Of a DNA stretch of 64,000 bases, positions 53,901 to 64,000 are shown piece after piece. The DNA is from Montifringilla adamsi. Taxonomy: Eukaryota > Chordata > Aves > Passeriformes > Passeridae. The position numbers and the translations under genes are program-made. The notes beneath the pieces were generated by a model. That model saw only the letters and a list, made by a program, of their open reading frames with translations, had not been told where the DNA came from and ran no database searches. The stretch is from contig JAGGNK010003335.1 of NCBI GenBank assembly GCA_017590115.1, positions 8,495,916-8,559,915 of the forward strand. Direction: 5' to 3'. How positions within the stretch are numbered: position 1 is the stretch's first letter; every line of letters begins with the position of its first letter.

Positions 53901-56900
53901 GGGGTCAGCTTGCAGTGAAAACAAGGTTTATGTCACCCTCGTCCAAAAGGCAAATATTTTCTTCTCTCTTTCCTCCCAGGAGACTGAGAGGCTAAGTCCA
54001 TTAAGGATTGTGAGATCAATGGATATCAGAAGGAAGAACAAAAATGAACTTTAATGAAATCTGCTGAAAAAGTTTTGTCTTTATAAGCAAGTGTTGACCA
54101 AATGTAAACACAAACAAGTGATTAATCGACTGCAGTTTCACACTCCCCCAAAGCTGAATTTAGGATGTGAAAGAAGGATAGAAGGATTAGCTGATAAAAG
54201 GATGTGAAAAGTAAAATGAGTGCTTTCTCAATACTTTCATCAGAGCTGATCACAAAAATTTTACAAGAGTATTCATATGAGAACTGGAAACTTGTTTTAT
54301 AGACCAATACCAGCTTTATGAAAATTTTGTTGTATTTAGCAACATTTGGCAATATTCAACTCCAGCTATAAGCTGTTCACAGCAATCATTTTGGAGAGCC
54401 TTAGAGAGCTTGAATTTAGCAGAGAAGCGAAAATGAACTCATCAGTTGAGAATTAAATTAAATTTATTTTTATATTAGCTGCCAATACAGGCAAATCAGT
54501 GATATTTAAACAAGTACAAATAATTAAGTCCTTCACCCTTAATCAACGCATATCTGAATGGAAGTAACTTGCTCCAGTAACTTGCCTCATAACCACAACA
54601 GAAACCTATTCAGAATAAAAAATCCATTTAGCCTAAGGTATATACTGAATCCCACTGAAATCAGTTTGATTTAAGTACCTGCTCAAAGCTGAGCCGGCAC
54701 TGAAGAGTTTCCTCAAAGTCTACACGGATCCCAAGCTGCCTAATGAGAAAGGCAGGGACAAATACAGAAACTGAGCTTCTTCACATACTATTATTATGTT
54801 CCTGTATTCCAGGAAGATAATAATAGTTTAGCAACAGTTTATTACAGCTTGGTGGGGTGTGTGGGAGAGGGAGATGACAGCTCAGTGCCAGGAACCTGTA
54901 GTGGAGCTGGCCCAGCTCTGCTCCAGCTCCAGGCCACCCCACCAATTTTTACCTCTGTACAAGAGGATTTATGTTCCTGGTGAAACAAAATGATGCTGCA
55001 GCAACTCAAGATTTGATATAATGAAGAAATAATAATGAGAAGCTATTTAATAAATGTTCAATAATTCTGGAAGTGATTTAGAGCACCTGGAAAAAGGAGA
55101 TGTTTAATTAAAAGTCCTTTGAAGATGGAATATACTTCCCAAAGCACTCCAAAATTCAAAAAAGCACATTGCAAAGGTAGCCCACACAGCTTTGCTGTGG
55201 TCCTGATATGCATATGCTTCACCACGCATCAGAAGTTACATGAGCACATCCCGCCGAAAAAACTGAGCAAAATTACTGATATTGAGAAAAAATAAACTCA
55301 ATTCATTTCATAATAATTTTATTTCCAGGCAAAATGAAACTGACTACCCCAGAAGCACTGAGGGGGTTTGACTTTTTACCTGGCACCCTTCTGTGGCCCA
55401 GCTAAGGCCACCCACTGAGGAAGTCCACAGCAGAAAACTCCATCAGCTCTGGAGAAAAATAGGCTATTCCTGGCATTTCCCATACCTTTAAGAGCATGGT
55501 TCATTAGCCATCACCTGATCATCCCACATGATTTACTGCACAACTGTAAAAGTAGAAACCTTTTGATTTTCCCCCAAAATTACTGCAAGGATCTCATTTG
55601 CCTAGCAAAGGACTGCCTGATCAGCTGTAATGCAGATGGCTGGGAAGGGTGACATCCCATGGCCTAAGACCATTTTCTCCAGAGATTTTTTTTTTCCGAG
55701 TGTTTAACCTTGCTTCTGAATCAAAAGCTATTTGCCACTGAGTTCTCAATCTTCCTCTTCCCAGATATCCCCATGAATCTGCAGTGTGGAATTCAGAGAA
55801 AACCCAAGACAGGAGAGAAAGACAGATGTATTTATCATGCACAGATGATGTAGGAAGGAGACAAAAAATATTGTCATCAGAGTCTTACTGACTGCAAAAT
55901 AAGGGAGCAGTAATTAATCAGCAAGAGTGCAAGCTGAGAGGAAATATTGATTGGATTTGGAGAAACTTCAGTTTCCTGAAGAAACTGTTCCCCTGCAAAG
56001 GTAACCAGGAAAGTTTGTGTAAATTAGAATGGCAGCTGGCCAGCCAGCAGCCAGTCTGAGCCATTTCAGGCAATCCAGAAAAATATACACCAGATGCACG
56101 TTGGTTTCTAAAGAGTAATTTAAACACATTAGTAAATCAATGGCATTGACAGTTTGATGGACTATGATGAAGGAGTCTTCCTCTGAAATATCATCTCCAA
56201 AACCTGCAAAGCTCTGGCAACTGAGTTGTTACAACTTTATCATATTTTTAACTTTCATCTTTTCAAAAAACTTCTAGATTGGGGTTGTTTCAGCTTAGAT
56301 TTACATGGATTTCTCCCCTGCTGAATTGGCCCCTAACTTTTCATGGTTCCTAAATGTCAAAGAGTGTTGACCTTCTGCACTGTGGAGGGCCAGGAGGTGC
56401 CAGTGAGAGGACTGAGGACCAGCTCTGCTCTCATGAATCTTGGGTCTGTCAGAAAGAAGCTGGCTACCACTATTGAGTAGAAGCAGCAAATTCTTTCTGT
56501 CTTTTTACCTGACTGGCATGTGCTTACAGCCAGGGGGATGTTAAAACCCCTCGATGTAAAAATAAAAGGAAACAGTTGAAAAATTGACCCAAAAAAGTAA
56601 TAAAAAATGATGGGGTTTGCCCCAGGAAGTACATCCTAGGGTCACATTAAATGATCACATCATTCAGCACCAAGGCACGACTGCTCTGCAGGTCTGACCT
56701 CCAGCAATCCCAAGGATTGCCACAGGACGGGGTCACAAGTCTCCAGCAGAGCTGTGGGTTTGTCCAGCCTGCCAGCCCAGAGCTATTCGTGATGGGACTT
56801 GTGTCAGACTGTGCTTGGCCATTCCAAGGGATTTAATTGGCACTTACAGAAACAAAATCTTTCTGGTTTAAGCACATTTGGGGAGTTACCTTACTGTCTT

Positions 56901-58938
56901 CGTCAGTAATAAACTGTTCTTGGCTAAGGTCATCTTTCATCTGCACAGTAAATAAAACTGTCACTAAAGCTGAGTTTCTGTTTCTCATCAATCAAATAAT
57001 ACAATAAAACTCAGAGCACAGAACTTAACCAACAATTTTTATAGAAAAGGCAAACCTTAAGGAAGTTTTATTATAATCATTTCTTCTCAGCTGATCAACA
57101 CAACAGACACAGTAATTTAGGTGAAGAAATGTGATATTAAAGCTTAGAAGCCTGATAATCACATTGCCTTTAGAAGCAAAAATCAAGCTAGCTTTCCAGG
57201 CCTCATCATAACCATTAATTAAATACTTAGCACCTCTTCAGTTAATATCCAAAGAACATTTAAGCAACAACCCAGCCGTCTCAAGAAAAAACAACCCACT
57301 CTAGCTTATCTATTTAATTCCAGTTCTATTATGTAGGTAGTTTTACTGCTATCAAGGAACATTTCTCATGTTTGTAAGAAGGAATTCAACTGGAAATATT
57401 AAAATATGTTCAACATGATGCTTATTTTTATCTAGAGGAAGATAAATTATTATACGTACACAAGCACTAAAAGCAGTTGCCAGAGAAAATAGGATTTATT
57501 CTCACCACACCTGCAATATTTCAGCCACTACATGAAAATATTTCTCTTTCTGAAACAATTAGCCTAATTTGTAGTGAGCTCACACAGACTTTCACAGTAC
57601 TACTCTGCTGAAGATTATTACTTGCCTAAAATATGATGTTTACATTTTTTCAGTACATTAACAAATAGCATTGTTTGTGAGAAGACCAGGCAGAAATATT
57701 ACACCCCACACTCTGCTATTCTCCCAAACCCCAGATAATCCCACTCCAGTCAAAACAAATGATTCAGGTTGCCAAAACAAGTAGTTACATTTCCCAATCT
57801 TCTGATAACGTTTTACGTAAATGCAGAAGCAAATCTGGCACAGTCTGGAACCAGGGCAGGGCAGATCTCTCCCAGCACATTCCACTTTTCAAAACACAGC
57901 ACATCAGCAGAGCCTTCATAACACAAGATGCACACCTTGATCTCTGCAGGGCTTAGGAGGTTGTGGGGTTTGCTTGTTTACAAGTTTCAGACAGATGGAA
58001 TCTCGGTTTTTCTTATTATAATATAAAGGATAGATAACAGTGCATGGAAAATGCTAGAAAAACCCTGCTGCCAGGTCCATCTCACCACATCTGCTGACAT
58101 AATTTAGAATTTATTTCCATGGTGTGGAAAATGCAATTTTTTTTTTTTTTAAAAGTTGTTTTTTGAATCCTCACTCCCAAGCAGTCAACGGATCTTCCAT
58201 TAGTCCTGGCTGCCTTTTGGGGTGTTCAGCTGCCCCCCAGCCTCAGGGACCTTTGTGCCACAGCCTTGCAGCCCCTGCTGGAGCGCTCTGCCAGGGCAGC
58301 TGTGGGGGATGCACATTGCCTTGGGGCACTGAGTTCTTCACAAACCATCCTCCAAAACAACTGCATTCAGCAGTACATCCCAAACCCTTGTGCCTTGTGA
58401 GGTCCAGCCACTGCCCACTGCACACCAAAGGTCTTGACTGACCCTCTCAACTCCAAATTCATGGAGTTTTCAATTCCTTCACCTCCTGTTTTGCTGAGGA
58501 GAGAACAGCTTGTCCTATTTCTTGTGAAAAGAGTGCCAAAGACAGGAATATTTATAAGGAATTTGTATCTATCTATCCAAACCAAAACATTCAAAAATCA
58601 TGACTCACAATCCCCTCCCAAATCATGGGATTAAATTAACATATCATGGGATTTTAAAAGATGCTGTTTGAAAAATTATGGAATACATCAATTTTGTTTG
58701 TCACGCATTACCTTAAAATATTTACACAGCCAGAAACTACAAATTTTTATCAACAGTTAAAAGAACCAGAAGCTTACCTAGGGAAAAAAAATCATCACAT
58801 ATTCATAAGATTCCTGGAGGCTGGACCTTTAAAAATAGTCCAAGTGTTACAATTCATCACATGTAAATTTATGGGATTTGGCAACAATGCATTTGTCTCC
58901 AGGGATGTTGGAAAGAAGGGGAGTGCTCTTGGTTAACC
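50994..58938. other. Intron interior, no gene seen
   Basis: No exon, transposon or RNA gene recognised. Minor features are (ATC)n at about 53271-53285 and a T14 run at 58137-58150. Frames in the GC-rich part near 52244-52683 look like chance. Confidence 0.55.
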
Positions 58939-58958
58939 TTTTTTTTTTTTTTTTTTTT
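58939..58958 (+). repeat. Homopolymer T run (20 T)
   Basis: Twenty T on the plus strand, an A tract in the ADAMTS2 sense. No attached retroposon body or target-site duplication was recognised. Confidence 0.88.
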
Positions 58959-59206
58959 AATAGATACAGCATGCTGAAAGTGCCCTACTAAGTATTTCCC
59001 AACTCTGCCCATCAATCAGTTTAGAACACTATGGAAACACACAGCAGAATGTGCTTATCAATGCCCAATCACTAAATATTTTGGTGTTTGTTAGCTAAAA
59101 CTCAATGCATTCTGGAAAAAGACCAAGTAGAAAATAAAATTACAATTTCTGAAAGCATATCCCGTCCATGCCTTTTGCCTAGAGCAATCAGAGGTAGGAA
59201 GACAGG

Positions 59207-59271
59207 TTTAATAAAAAAAAAAATGTAGAGAACAAACCACGTTTGAGTGGTTGTTCACTTTTTTTATTAAA
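59207..59271. repeat. Imperfect AT-rich inverted repeat
   Basis: The arms are 59207-59240 and 59247-59271 around the loop GTTTGA. GAACAAACCAC faces GTGGTTGTTC with one unpaired base, then a small bulge, then the A run faces the T run with TTTAATA against TATTAAA. The A/T part can pair almost by default, so the informative core is only about 10 bp. Confidence 0.7.
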
Positions 59272-61011
59272 GGCAAAGACAATTTCATGGAAAAAAATCC
59301 CCTTTACCCTACAGTTTTATTTTTACTGATTTTTGGTAACAGTGGGGGTTTTTTCCAAAATAAAAGCTAAGTTTCCAAACCAAAAGGTGATGGTGTAGAA
59401 GGGAAGATTAATACCCTTGGCATTTTTTCCTTAGTTTAAAAATTTGAACTATCACAACTATTCCTACCTGTCCCCAACACCTGCTGTACCAGACAAGGTC
59501 ACTGCTACTTCCTCCTGCTTTTCAATCCCACAGTGCTGGCTGGTGGCTGTGATTACTTTGTGCCTTTTTACCACAGTTTACACGCTCCAGCCCTGACACA
59601 GGGGAGGTGACAGACACCAAGTCTGGTGGCATCAGACACGGCGTGGGGCTTTGCTGCCAGGTCCAGGCTGCATCTCAGCCACTGCTGACAGAGCCTCCTC
59701 CAGCAGGTACCAGGTGCCAGTAAGTGGAGCTGATCTACAGTTTGTGCTTTTCTGTGTACCAGACTCCTACTCCTGAGGAATATTTACCATCCAAAACCAA
59801 AAATACTGCCATAAGGTGTGAACAGCATCAAGTCTCTTTTGTTTAAGAGGAAACACAGCGAGCGGCTGGTGTTTTCCAACATGCAATAATTTTATAAACA
59901 TTAACTAATAGAGCAACTTCCACCATACCTACCATCCAACCCTTCTGGGACTGTGGCACTCAGACTCCTGCATTACCCAGATCTGCTCCACAGTGAGTAC
60001 AAAGGCAACAAGAAGAACTCAGCCAAGCACTGTGTCAGTCACAAAATCCACAGGTCATTTCCAAAGTGGAGAAAAAAAGTTGGTTGAATGTTATTGCTTA
60101 CTTTTTTTTTTTTAATCCATGTTCCAACATGAACAGTGAGAAGTTTATATTGTTCATGTGGCCCTAATTTCAGTGCCTTATCCCTATGGCCCTCTGTTTC
60201 TTCCTTCCTATACTTGAAACCCCGTTATACTGAAATAAGATAATACTAGGGTATGAGTGACAAAGAACTCTGCAGTTTGGTACACACATTTGGAACAAAA
60301 ATGTAGCTATTTTGTTGTTTCCACTCAAATGACCCAGTTAATTTCAGTGTTAACATCAGCTGTCAAAACATCCTCTTAGCAGATTTGCATCCCTTATTTA
60401 TTCAGAAAAAAAGGTGCAATAACCAGGCAGTTATCAGAGAAACAGAAAACACTACACAGAATGGGTGTTTATATTTAATTCTTGTTATTCCATCACTGTC
60501 TATCACATACTTAGTACATTATATTCCACACTTGGCAACACATAAATAAATCCAGAAAGTTTGTGCTCATACTGCAGATACCATTATTTTCCTTTTGGGA
60601 CTAATGCAGCCCAGTGAAGACACTGCCAATAAAGCCCATGTACCATGTCAGCCTCAGTGTCCTGCTTGCAGCCTTCCAACAGAGCCTTTGCAAAGGCAGC
60701 ACTGCCAGCTGTCCCAGCAGCCACAGCCACCTCTGCACTGCTGTTACCCACCATCCCCTTCCTCTGCTCTGACCCAGGGCTTGGGGGGACACACGACTTC
60801 ACGTTGGCCATCTCTGGAGCCAAGGAAACTCCTCAAGACAAAGACAGTGCCACCATCCCAGAGATGGTTTTGGCTGCTGCAATGTTTGCTTAGCCCATAG
60901 GAAATGTCCAACCCGTTGCCTACTTTTCCCTCCTTGGAGAGAGAGCACATTTGCGCTCTGAAGGATAAAAAAGCCAGAGGCAGCAGATCACATTGCACCT
61001 GGTCCCAGAGC
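59272..61011. other. Intron just downstream of the propeptide exon, no gene seen
   Basis: The 1.7 kb after the donor at 61020 holds a T12 run at 60102-60113 and GC-rich frames at 60584-60998, but nothing recognisable as coding beyond the exon. Confidence 0.6.
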
Positions 61012-61020
61012 CCACCTTAC
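61012..61020 (-). other. 5' splice site (donor) of the propeptide exon
   Basis: The minus strand reads AAAG|GTAAGGTGG, a near-consensus U1 donor. It ends the exon after the first base of a Gly codon (phase 1). Confidence 0.88.
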
Positions 61021-61180
61021 CTTTGTACACAGTATCCACATTCTCACTGGGAAGCTGCTTCCTGGCAGCAGCTCTGCGATAGACCACGTGTGTTCTGCCT
61101 GCTCCTTCTTCCTCCTCCTGGGCCCCCCTCTCCAGAGGCTCGATGAAGAACTCGTCCTTGTCCGTGCGGATCATGCCAGC
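61021..61180 (-). CDS. ADAMTS2: ADAMTS2 propeptide exon (probable exon 3), 160 bp
   Basis: ADAMTS2 is the secreted metalloprotease that removes the N-propeptide of fibrillar procollagens (types I, II, III) in the late secretory pathway and extracellular matrix. Read on the minus strand this exon gives 53 codons beginning [19 protein letters not shown], then an acidic EEEE stretch, then GRTHVVYRR, ending near VDTVYK plus one base of a Gly codon. The [16 protein letters not shown] block is the conserved propeptide signature of the ADAMTS2/3/14 group. The acceptor is strong (pyrimidine-rich tract, then TGCTGCAG before the first codon) and the donor is AAAG|GTAAGG. It enters in phase 0 and leaves in phase 1, matching the exon at 9300-9502. 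Upstream exons lie beyond the right edge. The paralogue choice rests mainly on the following exon. The exon number is inferred from memory of the mammalian gene. The segment after YRR is poorly conserved across the family, so it identifies little. Confidence 0.93.
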
Positions 61181-61202
61181 CTGCAGCACAGGGCAGAGAT
61201 GG
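61181..61202 (-). other. 3' splice site of the propeptide exon
   Basis: Immediately upstream (minus sense) of the exon is a pyrimidine-rich stretch CCATCTCTGCCCTGTGCTG followed by CAG. It fixes the exon start at 61180 and phase 0. Confidence 0.85.
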
Positions 61203-63721
61203 AACGCTTTGCATTACTGCTCCTACAGCAGGCACTGCGAGCAAACAGTTACAATATGCTTAAGCACACTTTAGTGCTCTCTAGAGAGCAATTAGGATGC
61301 AGAGAGGAAACCAGGTGAATTCTTTATTAGAGCAAAACAAAGCATCATTTTCCCAACTTGACAAGAAAGGACAAAAGGTACAACTCTGAACCAAAAGGAT
61401 TTCTCCTTGAGCCACACGAGCCAAGTACAGGTCTAAGAATCTGTCTAGGAAATCACCCTCTCCATTAAAAAACATCTACAATGGAAGTTACTATGACCTT
61501 ATCCATCAGGCCCAGACCACCCCAGTGTTTACTATTTCTGCTAAATAAAGGATCAGACCAGTGCCATAAGCTGGTTCTGATGTGCACTTCAACAGTGAAA
61601 AGTTGTAGAGTCAGCTTTTCTGTCCAAAAGCAAGATAGAAAAATACTGCATCTTACTTTCAGGCAGCTAAGCTTTGTGATTATTTCCCCTGTGACACAAA
61701 GCCAAAAAAATAATCTTTCAAGAATTAGCCACAACTAGTTTGAGTGTCAGTAGTGCACTTAAAAAATAACCCAACTTATTCAGACTGGACCAGATACCCT
61801 GGTATGAAAATAGAAATTTGCACTTCTACAAAGCACTCCAAAGGAACATCATCCAAGCAACTCTCATTGTGTTCAGGTTTCAGGGGAAACCCTCATAAAA
61901 ACTTTAAAAAAGAAAAGGACTTTCCATCATCTTTATGCAGGTGAAACAACTTGGGCAACTGGATCACCTGGGCTTGTCTCCTCTTGCAGTCCTGCCCAAC
62001 TGCAGGAGGTCACAGCAGCCAAGGACTGCTTGCAGAGATGGTTGGCTTGAATCAATTTTTTCTGCATGTTTGCACATTGTGTTTGAGGACTTCAGCTACT
62101 GAACTCTCAGCTTGCAGACAAAGTCTTACTATTAACACAAATTAAATTGGTCCAGATCCAGCCTTCAGAATCTCCTTCATCACATTTTTTCCCACTCTGC
62201 TCAGAGATGATCCTGGAGACACTGCAGTTTCAAACTTGCACTGTGACACTCTCCATCTTGCTATCTGAGCTTCTGGCAGCCTAAATCCCCTGTTCAGTGA
62301 AGCCTTGCCTCAAGCTTCCAGGGGAACGAGTTTGGCTCCTTTGAACCCAGTATCCTCACTTAAAACAAGCACATCTAAACACACTTATCATATTCCAGCA
62401 CCAAAGTTCTCATACAGCACATATTTTTCTTCTACAAGCAACAAACTACATTCCTACTGCTATAAATACAGTATGTTCACTGGTTGCCTCCTTGGAAAAA
62501 TGTCAGGTTCATTTGTCATGTCTTAACTTACATTAGGCAAGATTTCCAGTCCCAGAATTCGTATATATAATGTATACAAAAACAGATTGGAGAGGAAGGA
62601 TTAAAGAAGCAAAATTATATCAAAGCAATTTAAGCTGATGCCATCCTGCCTGTATAGAGGAAAATGAATTTGAAATCCTGTTTCTTCTTAACTAATTTAC
62701 ATTCTACATCAGTCACAGAAAAGGTGAGACAGGATCAGCAACTCAAGGAATCCAAGAAAACCAAGAAAATAAGCGCTGAACCCAAAGAGACAGCAACTGA
62801 TCTTTTACTGTAAAGGGGAATACATGAAAAATTCAGACTTGATGATACTCTCCTTTTAAAGTTATTCTAACTACATTACACACACAGTTCTTCTGGTTAT
62901 TAAATATTATATCCAGAAATTTGTAAATCTTTTTATGATAAATGCACAACTAAACATCAAGAAGGAACAAGCACTTACAAGTTCAACCGCACAGAGTGCA
63001 ATGCACACGCCATCCTACACCTGGGAGAAATACACTGAGAGCTTGACTGTCATGTGAAAAATATGTGATTTTGGTTTTTGCAAGTGAAAAAAGCACCATG
63101 GTTGTGCACATGTTCTTATGTATTTTTGGATACATTAAGCCTAATATTAACTAAGCAGCTAATGCCAGAACATAGTTTGGAATGCAGACCATAATTCAGG
63201 ATCCAGGGGGAAATGCTGCTGTACACTGTGTGCAGCAGGGAGTACTGATGGGAGTTTGGAGGAAATTAGATCTTCTAAGAAAATGAACAGAGAAACAATG
63301 TCTGCAATCAGTAGCTGAACTGATTGGACAGAGGAACAACTCATATAGGTGAGCTTTAGCTTCCAGGGTACGATGGCCTTTTGGAAATGAAAACTGTTGG
63401 TCAGAATGAATTCTCCTCTCTGAGAGGATGAAGGTGACACCCTGGGACAGGCTGTAAGACTAAGCAGAAAGGGATATTTGAACGCTGGATCCCAAGACAT
63501 AAAACAGTGCTTAAACACTGACATTTTCTGCAGATCATTGTGCCTGGTGTTGGCCCTTTTTTTGTGCTGGGAGATTCATGTGGCCCTGGAAGCTGCCAAA
63601 GAGCAGGACAACATCAGGTGCTCTCATTCCCCACTCTTCTTCTTGGATGGACATCACACCCCATGGCAGCATCCCCCCTACTTCTGTAGGGGTGTAGAAA
63701 GAAAGGCATTTGACCTTCAAA
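61203..63721. other. Upstream ADAMTS2 intron, no gene seen
   Basis: This is the 3' part of the intron preceding the propeptide exon. I looked for the preceding propeptide exon on the minus strand and did not find it. No transposon recognised until the CR1 tail at 63722. Confidence 0.6.
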
Positions 63722-63790
63722 CACAGAATCATAGAATCTCCTGAGCTGGAAGGGCCCCCAGGACCATCAAAGCCCAACTCCTGGCTGCAT
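63722..63790 (-). mobile_element. CR1 LINE 3' tail, very short
   Basis: The plus strand reads ACAGAATCATAGAATC, then GAGCTGGAAGGGCCCCCAGG and CATCAAAGCCCAACTCCTGG. This is the reverse complement of a CR1 3' end including the tail octamer. Only about 70 bp remain, so it is extremely 5'-truncated. The subfamily seems to differ from the copy at 15863, judging by GAGCTGGAAGGG and CCAACTCCTGG. Confidence 0.88.
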
Positions 63791-64000
63791 GGCTGAACGC
63801 TCTTTTTCTCATTTTAATCTTGGACTACACTGAAATTTCTCTTTTCTTTTAGTGCTGAGACACCCTTCAATTATTTTTTAACAGAATTATTAGGAAAGAA
63901 TGTATGTTTGAGCTGTAAAATAATTTTATATTTTTGCATACTGCATGTCCTACACAGTCTTTGATTTAGCCAACATATTGTCATGAAATAAAATAAAATA

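Larger units (their letters stand above)
9503..61020 (-). other. ADAMTS2: ADAMTS2 large intron (about 51.5 kb)
   Basis: The intron is bounded by the donor at 61020 and the acceptor at 9503. Phase 1 on both sides and an uninterrupted propeptide reading across the junction argue that no coding exon is missing between them, although a cassette exon cannot be excluded. It contains CR1 remnants, simple repeats, one tandem duplication, two inverted repeats and several GC-rich blocks, each listed separately. I see no other gene inside it on either strand. Confidence 0.85.

Noticed and set aside
1..64000. CRISPR arrays, bacterial operons, intact retrovirus or LTR pair
   Set aside because: No regularly spaced repeats, no dense long frames with ribosome sites, no gag/pol/env reading frames and no paired long terminal repeats were seen.

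Overview
The window looks like nuclear DNA from a bird. The genome has low repeat density, every interspersed repeat I can name is a CR1 LINE of the avian type (3' ends carrying the ATTCTATGA-type tail), base composition is moderately AT-rich, and the only protein-coding signal is two short vertebrate exons. Species and chromosome cannot be fixed from the sequence alone.

The only gene I can support is ADAMTS2 (procollagen I N-proteinase) on the minus strand. Two exons are visible: 61021-61180, in the propeptide, and 9300-9502, which holds the end of the propeptide, the furin site RRRR|H and the first part of the metalloprotease domain. Both have canonical splice sites. Their phases fit: the upstream exon ends with one base of a Gly codon and the downstream exon begins with the other two. 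They therefore read as consecutive exons, probably exons 3 and 4 by comparison with the mammalian gene. The roughly 51.5 kb between them (9503-61020) is one very large intron. The left flank (1-9299) is the start of the next intron, and the right flank (61181-64000) is the end of the preceding one. Neither flank shows another ADAMTS2 exon.

Region by region: 1-9299 is intron with an internally deleted CR1 at 5139-5645. The large intron holds CR1 3' fragments at 15863-16091 and 22092-22260, an 81/84-bp tandem duplication at 25784-25948 beside a decayed CR1 reverse-transcriptase fragment near 26028-26129, a GATA/GACA microsatellite at 38689-38748, a nearly perfect 30-bp inverted repeat at 40577-40646, a weaker AT-rich inverted repeat at 59207-59271, several homopolymer runs, and a few CpG-enriched GC-rich blocks. 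The right flank has a short CR1 tail at 63722-63790. All recognisable CR1 pieces lie in the sense orientation of ADAMTS2.

I found no bacterial genes, CRISPR array, tRNA, rRNA, intact retroviral element or second protein-coding gene. The many other open frames look like chance frames in intronic DNA. Nothing here convinces me of a new biological system; the most distinctive unexplained object is the hairpin-forming inverted repeat at 40577-40646.
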